Positions 54,211-61,146 of a stretch of 64,000 nucleotides of DNA are shown here, one piece after another (the stretch's first letter is position 1; each line of letters begins with the position of its first letter). Source of the stretch: Planctomycetaceae bacterium. Its GTDB lineage: Bacteria; Planctomycetota; Phycisphaerae; Sedimentisphaerales; UBA12454. A model generated the notes under the pieces. That model was not told the DNA's origin and did not search any database. It saw nothing but the letters and a program-made list of their open reading frames with translations. The DNA lies in assembly GCA_021371795.1 (NCBI GenBank), contig JAJFVK010000019.1, forward strand, positions 62,001 through 126,000, given 5' to 3'. The translations under genes and the position numbers were made by a program.

Positions 54211-55760
54211 AATTAATTCTTCTGGTTGCTTTTATCGCAGCAATTCTATACCTGCCTATTTTGTCCGCAGATTTTGTTTACGATGATATTCTGCAGATAA
54301 AAATCGATCCTTATATTCACCAGCATGAACATTTTGCTGACGTACTAAGCTTAAAGGTGATGGCCAAGGGTGCTCTTGATAATAATCGGCCTGTAATGCT
54401 GCTGTCGCTAATGACCGATTCGATGCTGTGGAGCATGATGCCGTGTGGTTATCATCTGACAAATCTGCTGCTTCATTCATTATGTTCGGCTATGGTATTT
54501 GTAGTTTTATATGCTTTTCTGAAGCGATTGTATGTTGCAAAGGAACAAGACGCCAGACTGTTATGGGCGGCTTTCATCGGCGCAATACTTTTCGCAATAC
54601 ACCCTATCAACAGCGAAGCGGTGTGTGTAATATCGTTCAGAGAGGATTTGCTGGTAACGGCATTTGCACTGCTCGTTTTGTTATTGGCGGGATTTTTTCC
54701 GGCAGAACGAAAGATTGTTAATGTCTTTCTTGGAATTGGCATAGTAGTTTCAGTTTTTGCGGCATCAGCAACAAAAGAAAATGGCGCGGCTGTTCCATTT
54801 TTCCTTCTGCTATATTGGTTATTTATTCGCAAAGCGTCCGAGTGGCAAAAATGGGTGCCTCTTGTAATGGCCGGATTTACCGCAACTTTGACATTTATGA
54901 TTTTACGTTTTACGATTGTGGCTCCGCTTGCTTATGCGGAAATTGAAAAACCATCTTACATCGGTGGTTCTTTTTTACAAATGCTTCTGGTTCAGCCCCG
55001 AATATGGACATATCAATTGTTCGAGCTTTTTTGGCCGAATTTGATGTGTGCCGACATTACCGCGTATTCATTAAGAAATATTTCATTCTTAACGGCATTA
55101 ATATTGTTAATCCTTATAATTTTCATTTCAATAATTGTCAGCCGAAAAAATTCAGGGTTTGGCATTGGATTAACATTTTGTGTTCTGGCGATGCTTCCGA
55201 CGTCAAATTTTGTTCCAATATTCAGGCCTATTGCTGACAGGTATTTTTATCTTGCAATGTTTGGGCTGTGTCTGGCGATTAGCGCGATAGTCTGCCGGGC
55301 GGCTGTCCAAAAAAGACTTTATCGCATTTTCCTGATAATTGCCGCGTTTATAATAGGGTTTAATTTGTGCTGTTTTACTATCGAACGTGAATTGGTTTGG
55401 CGTAACAGTCTTTCGCTTTGGCAGGACACTGTAAATAAAAATCCCTGTTCATTCTTAGGTAATTTAAATTTAGGTTTTGCACTTTTCAATGAAGGTGAAT
55501 ATCAGCAGGCGTTATCGTCTTTCGCCAAGGCTTCGGAAATTAACCCGTATAGTCCCGCGGTCAAAGCGACTCTTGCGATGACTTGCGAATCGCTGGGGCA
55601 AACCTATGATGCTGAAAAATACTTCGAGCAGGCAGTTTCACTTAATAATCCTAATGGCGATTCAGACCGCCTTATAGGTTCACTTCTTTGGACAAAATCA
55701 CAAATACAAAAGCTTCAAATAATAGCCGACAGAATCACAGAGCAAAAGAAAATGAAATGA
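54189..55760 (+). CDS. TMTC-like membrane protein with C-terminal TPRs (putative O-glycosyltransferase)
   Basis: 523 residues from a GTG inside the end of the GT9 gene. ADFVYDDILQIKIDPYI and FAIHPINSEAVCVISFREDLL resemble the first loops of TMTC/DUF1736 O-mannosyltransferases. About ten hydrophobic helices run to residue ~410 and end with RELVWRNSLSLWQDTVNKNP, after which at least two TPR units appear (LGNLNLGFALFNEGEYQQAL, AEKYFEQAVSLNN). Its role in protein glycosylation is inferred. The stop codon overlaps the start of a decayed gene. Confidence 0.75.
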   Translation: MSIVQNVKLILLVAFIAAILYLPILSADFVYDDILQIKIDPYIHQHEHFADVLSLKVMAKGALDNNRPVMLLSLMTDSMLWSMMPCGYHLTNLLLHSLCSAMVFVVLYAFLKRLYVAKEQDARLLWAAFIGAILFAIHPINSEAVCVISFREDLLVTAFALLVLLLAGFFPAERKIVNVFLGIGIVVSVFAASATKENGAAVPFFLLLYWLFIRKASEWQKWVPLVMAGFTATLTFMILRFTIVAPLAYAEIEKPSYIGGSFLQMLLVQPRIWTYQLFELFWPNLMCADITAYSLRNISFLTALILLILIIFISIIVSRKNSGFGIGLTFCVLAMLPTSNFVPIFRPIADRYFYLAMFGLCLAISAIVCRAAVQKRLYRIFLIIAAFIIGFNLCCFTIERELVWRNSLSLWQDTVNKNPCSFLGNLNLGFALFNEGEYQQALSSFAKASEINPYSPAVKATLAMTCESLGQTYDAEKYFEQAVSLNNPNGDSDRLIGSLLWTKSQIQKLQIIADRITEQKKMK

Positions 55761-56022
55761 TGTCAAATATGCAGATTATAAAGTTTGCTTTTATTGTTTT
55801 TTCCGCGGTCGCGGTTTTATGCATGGTGTGAACTGCACAGACCCGACTTACGGCGATAAGGAAATTCCAATTCCGTTCGGCGGCAGTGCAGGCGGATGGG
55901 GCAGCACCGCGGCAGGTTGCGGCGGCGGTCGAGTAGCAATGTATTGGCGGTACTTTTACTAATACAGGTTCCATTACTGCCGATGGCGGACTTAAAGGCG
56001 TTTATACTTCCAGTGCCGACAA
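55757..56022 (+). pseudogene. Remnant of a secreted beta-helix-like protein gene
   Basis: A signal-peptide-like start (MQIIKFAFIVFSAVAVLCMV) stops after 24 codons. Another frame then reads GVNCTDPTYGDKEIPIPFGG, GGWGSTAAGCGGGRVAM, and a third IGGTFTNTGSITADGGLKGV. The Gly-rich and NTGSITADGG patterns are typical of large planctomycete surface proteins. At least two frame breaks and an abrupt end at the GH43 remnant show decay. Confidence 0.65.
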
Positions 56023-56601
56023 GTTTTTTTTTGCGACGGGGTCATATTGCTGAATTACAATGCCGGCAAAAAACGTCGGCCTGCCGTAGCGGAAATCCCA
56101 CAGCATATTCAGCAGCCATTTTTTCCCGTCGTCATCGTGGAACATCGAAGCATCGAAACCTGAACTGTTCAGGAAAATCGGGTCTGACCACGGGCCGTTA
56201 ATGTCTTTTGCGGTGATTAAGTAATTGTTCTGGTCCTTGTAAGGGCCTTTCTGGTTTTTGACATCCGAATAGACGAGATAAAATAATCCGTCAGAGTATG
56301 TCAGGCAGGGTGCCCATACACCGCCGGAAGTTGGATTGCCGCGCAAATCAATATATTTAGTTGAATTCAGAGTGTAACAGGCCAGCTCCCAGTTAACGAG
56401 GTCTTTGGAATGATGAATCGCCACGCCGGGGAACCATTCGAATGTAGAAGTAGCGATATAATAATCATCATTTACGCGAACAATAGAAGGGTCTGGATTA
56501 AAACCTCGCAGAATTGGATTTTCAATCATTTCAGCGTCTTTCACAAACCCGCAGCAGAAAAGAATCAAACATATAGCCAATACGGTATATGCTGTTTTCA
56601 T
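56002..56601 (-). pseudogene. Truncated GH43 family glycosidase
   Basis: 199 codons where GH43 xylosidases/arabinofuranosidases usually have 300-550. The signal peptide, PILRGFNPDPSIVRVNDDYY (base Asp), the WFPGVAIHHSKDLVNWEL block and FDASMFHDDDGKKWLLNM (modulating Asp) are present. Similarity ends at QQYDPVAKK; the last seven codons are antisense of the neighbouring remnant. The catalytic acid Glu and the rest of the propeller are missing, so no activity is expected. Confidence 0.8.
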
Positions 56602-56638
56602 TTTTTTTCTCTCCCAAATTTATTTGCATACCGGCAAT

Positions 56639-56685
56639 AAAATGCGCCCGAGGGGATTCGAACCTCTGACCTTCGGTTTAGGAAA
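56639..56685 (-). repeat. attL: partial copy of the tRNA-Arg 3' half
   Basis: Identical over 47 bases to 62570-62616. After the shared GGTTTAGGAAA the sequence leaves the tRNA, so this copy cannot fold as a full tRNA. Confidence 0.9.
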
Positions 56686-56916
56686 TCGCTGTTAAGTAAT
56701 TGCAAGGACTGTAAACACAAGGACTTAGCCCTATCCGAGTCGGGAGCTTACAAACCAGCTTACAAAAATAATCCAGAAAACGCCGAAAAGCAAGCCCAAA
56801 ACCTGCCGGAGGAGTTAGCGGAAATTATAGGGGCTTGGGAGAGATTGCCTCAGCCTATCCAAGCGGCAATACTAACCCTTATTAGGACAACTCAATCTGG
56901 AACCGCAATAAAATAA
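56641..56916 (+). pseudogene. Stranded 3' end of the element's integrase gene
   Basis: In the frame that int uses across its own att core, this stretch is open for 91 codons: the shared [15 protein letters not shown], then SLLSNCKDCKHKDLALSESG, then AYKPAYKNNPENAEKQAQ, then LPEELAEIIGAW, ERLPQPIQAAILTLIRTTQS and a TAA. The hydrophilic linker plus two amphipathic helices looks like the usual tail of planctomycete integrases. When the element is circular the two ends meet here and the integrase would be 566 residues. Confidence 0.82.
56746..56768 (+). repeat. Arm-type-like repeat, right of the core in the circular form
   Basis: Two tandem GCTTACAAA units, 14 bases apart start to start. The same 23 bases occur at 62388-62410, on the other side of the core when circular. 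Confidence 0.6.
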
Positions 56917-57061
56917 CAAGTGTTCTGTCCCCTGTAAGCAGGCAGTAATAATTTATTTGTTAGATTTTTTTCTCCTGAAAAACTACCCCCCCCAAGACCC
57001 CCCAGACAATTTCGGGTAATCAGGCCAAAGACCCCAAGCGTATTTAAAATGTTTACGGTCA

Positions 57062-57955
57062 TTATTTCCAGCAGGCTTCTGACGAATCAAAGCCGCAGTC
57101 AAGCCAGTTTGAAACAAGCAGGGCTAAGTCTAACATATTTACTTTGCAATCGTAGTTAATATCGCCAATAGGCCTATTTATGCAAATAGGTGGTATTGAT
57201 ATATTGCTGTGAAAAATTAAATATTTATAAGTGTCTGAAGCAAGTAAACATGCGGTTATTGTTGTGCCATTATTAAAGATTCCCGTCATTTCACCGAAAC
57301 CATTACATCCCCCCATATAAGAGATTTGAAAATCACTGCCATAGAAATTAATTTTGCCGCCGCCGGAACTTGCTAACTTTTGTATTGACCCGCCATATAC
57401 ATTTGGACTTGCGTTCCAATCCTGACTTGCATTCAACAATTCAATATTTCCTCCTAATATATTCATAGAGACTAAACTTGAGGCACTTAACTGATTTGTT
57501 ATTTGGCCACCAATAATATTTACACTTGCAGAATATCCAGAACTCAGCCGATATACAGCACCACCTGAAATATTCACATAGCTTGAATCCCATGCGTTAA
57601 TTTCATGTATATCAGCCTCTCCAGAAATATTCAGTTTGCTATCATTATAAGCATATATATAATATGGGTAAATTCTGCCCCCTGAAATGTTAATTGAACT
57701 TGAATGAAATGTTTTAACGTTTTGGGAAATAGTGCCACCTGAAATATTCACAGTACTTGCATTATAAGCGAATAGGCCTCCTGTTATTTGTCCTCCTGTC
57801 ATTTCAACAACTGTATTATTGCCAGTAACAACAACTACATCATAAATATTACCATCTTGTATGGTTACATTATGGTCAAAAGTTGTGGTTCCGGCCTGTA
57901 CTTGGCAAAGGAACGATACGAATACCGTTATCAATAGTACAATTTTATTTTTCAT
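57062..57955 (-). CDS. Secreted beta-solenoid protein with dockerin-like C-terminus (element cargo)
   Basis: 297 residues. A signal peptide (MKNKIVLLITVFVSFLCQVQA) is followed by about ten short repeats around NISGGxI (VNISGGTISQ, INISGGRIYP, VNISGGAVYR, VNIIGGQITN, MNILGGNIEL), likely a right-handed beta-solenoid. The last 34 residues, from GDINYDCKVNMLDLALLVSN, look like one calcium-binding dockerin repeat ending in WLDC, a pattern frequent in planctomycete exoproteins. It has no evident role in mobility. It is 25 bases downstream of the other cargo gene. Confidence 0.75.
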   Translation of the reverse strand: MKNKIVLLITVFVSFLCQVQAGTTTFDHNVTIQDGNIYDVVVVTGNNTVVEMTGGQITGGLFAYNASTVNISGGTISQNVKTFHSSSINISGGRIYPYYIYAYNDSKLNISGEADIHEINAWDSSYVNISGGAVYRLSSGYSASVNIIGGQITNQLSASSLVSMNILGGNIELLNASQDWNASPNVYGGSIQKLASSGGGKINFYGSDFQISYMGGCNGFGEMTGIFNNGTTITACLLASDTYKYLIFHSNISIPPICINRPIGDINYDCKVNMLDLALLVSNWLDCGFDSSEACWK

Positions 57956-57980
57956 TTTTATCCTCTTAAAAACATGGATT

Positions 57981-58658
57981 TTATTTATTGTTACTATCGG
58001 AAATATTTTCTTTAGGCGAAGAATCTTTAGGATTAGCGGCTAAATAATCATTGCAAAATTCAGCTAATTTGTTTCTGACTTCTTCTCTGATTCCTTTTTC
58101 TAAATCTGTAGATTCATAAAACGCTATTGGCACACTTGGTTTTAATGAACTATATGGCCAAGTTATGGCAAATGTACGAATTTTCTGGTTTCTAACTAAA
58201 GAAACAAGCTGAGAAAAATTTATATCGGTGCGAACTTCATATGATTCCCAGGCCGGACTACCAGAACGACGAACACATACTTGAATATCGAGAGTACCAA
58301 AATCCATACCCAAATTGTGTTTTAGTGCAAAAGCGTTGGCCTCATTTTGGTCTGCTACGAACCCTTTTTCCTTATGATTTTCCATAGTTCCAGAAGTGGT
58401 TACAAAAAATGGTATTCCATTACGCCTTAAATATAATTCTATTTCAGTTTGTATGTCATTTAGTGGTAGATTACAGTTTACGTTTTCTGCTTTGAGAAAA
58501 CTTATTGATACAAGAATTCCTTTTAATCCTGTTAATGTAGATGTCCCAAAGAATTGGGTTTGCACTTTTTCTGGCTTACTTATGGCAAAAATATTCACAG
58601 TGAATAATAGAACATAGAAAATAGATATTGCGGTAAAACTAATTTTTTTCGTTTGCAT
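57981..58658 (-). CDS. Secreted protein of unknown function (element cargo)
   Basis: 225 residues with a signal peptide (FTAISIFYVLLFTVNIFA). The mature part has LTGLKGILVSISFLK, IQTEIELYLRRNGIPFF, and a C-terminal helix RNKLAEFCNDYLAANPKD with an acidic/Ser-rich end. The pattern of short beta strands with NGIPF resembles secreted proteins encoded singly in planctomycetes, but I assign no family. A Shine-Dalgarno TAGGAGAGA precedes the ATG. It is cotranscribed with the beta-solenoid gene behind a structured leader. Confidence 0.65.
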   Translation of the reverse strand: MQTKKISFTAISIFYVLLFTVNIFAISKPEKVQTQFFGTSTLTGLKGILVSISFLKAENVNCNLPLNDIQTEIELYLRRNGIPFFVTTSGTMENHKEKGFVADQNEANAFALKHNLGMDFGTLDIQVCVRRSGSPAWESYEVRTDINFSQLVSLVRNQKIRTFAITWPYSSLKPSVPIAFYESTDLEKGIREEVRNKLAEFCNDYLAANPKDSSPKENISDSNNK

Positions 58659-58692
58659 GATTCTCTCCTAAAAAATAACTCTCTGATTCAAT

Positions 58693-58787
58693 AAAAAAGG
58701 GCATCACTATATTGTACCCCTGTTGAGGCCTGCGAAGGCCTAAGCGGAAGCACGCAAGCAATGCCCGATTTGCCATAAGCAAACGGA
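58693..58787 (-). promoter_or_regulatory. Structured leader with intrinsic terminator upstream of the cargo genes
   Basis: On the minus strand, in order: hairpin CCGTTTGC...GCAAATCGG (one bulge); GGGCAT pairing over 56 bases with ATGCCC, followed by TTTTTT; and, inside that span, AGGCCT-TCGC-AGGCCT. The T tract is about 35 bases before the cargo start codon, so this could be an attenuator or riboswitch. I match it to no known class. Confidence 0.45.
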
Positions 58788-59123
58788 CACTAACTCTCGT
58801 GCGTTTCCACTTTTGTATTTTTCGCAGTTTCAACAGGAACGCTAAAAGAACAGTGCTAAATTATTTAATTGTCAATTTACTAAAAACAGAACTCCTTAAA
58901 GGTGTAGAAAATAAATTTACTCTATACTGATGATAGCAAATTTGTCATTAAAACACAAGGAATTTAGGGGGGGGGAGAATAGGACAGTAAAAGGAGGTGA
59001 GCGGGCAGGTGAAAGTGCAGCATTTTTACCCGTCAATTACAGGAATAAATCCGAAATTTCAATGAAAATGGCACAATGTCAAGGGGGCTGCATTTTTCAT
59101 GCTTCCAGATTTTTCATTTTCAA

Positions 59124-59250
59124 CCTACAGGGGACAAGTGAAAAAAACGCCCTAATTGGGAACATATAATAAGGCCTAACAAGGAGAGTAGGCATTTGTC
59201 CTGTCCACATGTTATATATCTCTTTAGCAGGAGCAAATATCCCCTGTAGG
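59124..59250. repeat. Two inverted copies of the element motif CCTACAGGGGA(C)
   Basis: CCTACAGGGGAC at 59124-59135 faces CCTACAGGGGA on the minus strand (59250-59240). Further copies lie at 62485-62496 and, as TACAGGGGAC on the minus strand, at 56936-56927. I noticed none outside the element. The 718-base gap holding the first two also has a run of nine G (58967-58975) and a weak 79-codon frame that I do not accept. Confidence 0.55.
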
Positions 59251-59377
59251 GCTACATGAATAGGGAGCTGGTATCGCAGGAGGTCTTTTCGACCATCTAA
59301 CTGATGTTATTGGAGGTATCGAACCGCTTACATATTATAGAGGCCGTTATTTTTTTGTTCTTTGGAAAGGATGAGCG

Positions 59378-59593
59378 ATGACAGAAGATGCGGAAAACCT
59401 TTTAACTGCAAAAACAGTTGGTGAAAGGTTGTCGTTGAGTAAGCGGCAAATTTTCAGATTAAACAGCAGCGGCAAAATTCCTGCTCCGATACGCATTGGC
59501 GGTAGTGTGCGATGGAGACAGTCTGATATAAAGCGATGGGTAGATTTAAATTGTCCAGAAAGAAAATTTTTTGAATTAAAGAAAGGGAATTAA
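59378..59593 (+). CDS. AlpA-like/MerR-type HTH protein, probable excisionase
   Basis: 71 residues. LLTAKTVGERLSLSKRQIFR, NSSGKIPAPIRIGGSVRWR and SDIKRWVDL match the AlpA/HTH_17 winged helix used by phage and island excisionases and activators. GGAAAGGATGAGCG precedes the ATG. It lies two bases before the RepA-like gene. In this setting it probably bends DNA for excision or switches on the operon. Confidence 0.82.
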   Translation: MTEDAENLLTAKTVGERLSLSKRQIFRLNSSGKIPAPIRIGGSVRWRQSDIKRWVDLNCPERKFFELKKGN

Positions 59594-59595
59594 CA

Positions 59596-60699
59596 ATGAC
59601 AGATAATACTGAAAACAAAGTTGTCATTAAAAGTTTTGCAGAAATAGAAGCAAAGAAAACGGAATGGTTATGGCCTGATAAAATCCCATTAGGGACACTA
59701 TCCCTAATAGTAGGCTATCCCAATTCAGGCAAAACATTTTTAACAATGTTTATTGCCTCGCGTGTAACCACTGGGGAATCTTGGCCTGATATTGTAGGAG
59801 ATGGTAATATAGCGAGGTCAGTAATTATTTTTACGGCAGAAGACGATTTAAATCGAACAGTACGAATTAGATTAGAAGCAGCAGGAGCAGATTTAAATCG
59901 AGTAAAAATAGTTTTCAGGAGCATTGAACATGGTAACGAGAAATGTAATGTCGAGATTTTAAATCTTTCAGAAAATATACCGCTTTTAGAAAAAAGCATC
60001 CAAGAAGTAGGCGATGTCGGATTGGTTATAATTGACCCGATAACTGCCTATATGGGGGGCAAAAACCAAAATAGTAATTCGGAAGTTCGGGACTTTTTAA
60101 CGCCTTTGACTAAGTTAGCTGAAAAACACAATGTAGCAATAATAGGGTTAAGTCATTTCAACAAAAATTTTGAGAGTAAAGCGATTTATCGTGCAATGGG
60201 GTCTGTTGGCTTTATAGCAGCAGCAAGGGCAGTGTGGGCTGTTGTATTAGACCAAAATAATAAAGACAGGCGACTTTTTCTGCCGGTCAAACTGAATTTA
60301 GCTAAAGAACCGAAGGGGTTAGCGTATAGATTGGTTGATACTGAAATTTCTAAAGAGGATAACATTTTCAAAACTGCTCTTTGTGAGTTTGAATCTGGGG
60401 CAGTAGATATTACTATTGAAAGTATTCTTGATATTGAAAACAGCCAAAAAAAAACGACGTCTTGTATTACAGAGGCTACGGAATTTTTGACTAATATATT
60501 ATCCGAAGGCAGTAAACCTGCTAATGAGATAGTAGAACAGGCAAAAAATGCTGGGATTTCAGGACGTACGTTAGGTAGAGCAAAAGCAAGACTTAATATT
60601 AAATCTGAACAGAAACGTACAGAAGGACAAATTGAAAGTTGGATATGGTCATTACCAAAAGAATTGACGAAACAGATAAATATTAACGAAGAATCCTAA
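59596..60699 (+). CDS. RepA-like AAA ATPase (AAA_25)
   Basis: 367 residues. Walker A is GYPNSGKTF (40-48), Walker B VGLVIIDPITAYMGG; the IIFTAEDDLNRTVRIRLEAAG and IGLSHFNKN segments are typical of RepA/KaiC-like hexameric helicases on plasmids and islands. The C-terminal ~90 residues contain a likely winged helix (SEGSKPANEIVEQAKNAGIS, TLGRAKARL). It may permit replication of the circular form. It is coupled by TAATG to a small frame. Confidence 0.85.
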   Translation: MTDNTENKVVIKSFAEIEAKKTEWLWPDKIPLGTLSLIVGYPNSGKTFLTMFIASRVTTGESWPDIVGDGNIARSVIIFTAEDDLNRTVRIRLEAAGADLNRVKIVFRSIEHGNEKCNVEILNLSENIPLLEKSIQEVGDVGLVIIDPITAYMGGKNQNSNSEVRDFLTPLTKLAEKHNVAIIGLSHFNKNFESKAIYRAMGSVGFIAAARAVWAVVLDQNNKDRRLFLPVKLNLAKEPKGLAYRLVDTEISKEDNIFKTALCEFESGAVDITIESILDIENSQKKTTSCITEATEFLTNILSEGSKPANEIVEQAKNAGISGRTLGRAKARLNIKSEQKRTEGQIESWIWSLPKELTKQININEES

Positions 60700-60851
60700 T
60701 GGGATATTATGGTATTCTTGGCTATGAAGGTGTACTGATAATGAAATGGAATATCCCAGAATGTCAAGATTGCCAATATTCTCGATTAGAGATAATTATA
60801 AGTGGTAATTCTTTGAATACACAAGAGGGTTATCAAATAGCAAATAGTTAA
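60699..60851 (+). CDS. Small 50-residue protein coupled to the RepA-like gene
   Basis: The start codon overlaps the preceding stop (TAATG). The product MGYYGILGYEGVLIMKWNIP continues with ECQDCQYSRLEIIISG and has a CxxC pair. An internal ATG 14 codons in gives a 36-residue alternative. No family is recognised; the coupling is the main support. Confidence 0.4.
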   Translation: MGYYGILGYEGVLIMKWNIPECQDCQYSRLEIIISGNSLNTQEGYQIANS

Positions 60852-60930
60852 TTTTGCAAGACGTTGATGATAAGGTACATGAATTAAATTGTACTTGACT
60901 TGGTGTTGTAGAGTAATTACTCTATAGTGC

Positions 60931-61143
60931 ATGGCAAATATAATAAGACAAGCGATATTGAAGGAAATAAAAAACAGAGGCTGGACGGTTTACCGCTTTG
61001 GCAAGGAGCTAAAAGGCAAGGTGAATATGCGTGTTGTTTATCAGTATCTTAGCGAAGGGCAGGACACTGGAACAGAGGCAGCCTCCAAAATGTTGAATTT
61101 TTTAGGGCTGAAACTATCAGAGGCAAAGAAAAAGAAAAGGTGA
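60931..61143 (+). CDS. Small Cro/XRE-like HTH regulator
   Basis: 70 residues: AILKEIKNRGWTVYRFGKEL, MRVVYQYLSEGQDTGTEAAS, MLNFLGLKLS. The arrangement is a compact XRE helix-turn-helix with the recognition helix at VVYQYLS. It ends 3 bases before int. A TTGACT (60895-60900) and TATAGT (60920-60925) pair 19 bases apart may be its promoter. It probably controls int or lysogeny-like maintenance. Confidence 0.7.
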   Translation: MANIIRQAILKEIKNRGWTVYRFGKELKGKVNMRVVYQYLSEGQDTGTEAASKMLNFLGLKLSEAKKKKR

Positions 61144-61146
61144 TTT

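Noticed and set aside
56641-56712. A second tRNA-Arg gene at the left end of the element
   Set aside because: Only the 3' half is present; after GGTTTAGGAAA the sequence diverges and cannot form the anticodon, D and acceptor stems.
58681-58810. Cyclic di-GMP (GEMM) riboswitch
   Set aside because: The CACGCAAGCA word looked suggestive, but on the transcribed strand the conserved GEMM core and tetraloop receptor are not present.
58930-59169. 79-codon frame in the element
   Set aside because: It contains the G9 tract and repeat motifs, lacks recognisable domains, and any slip breaks it.
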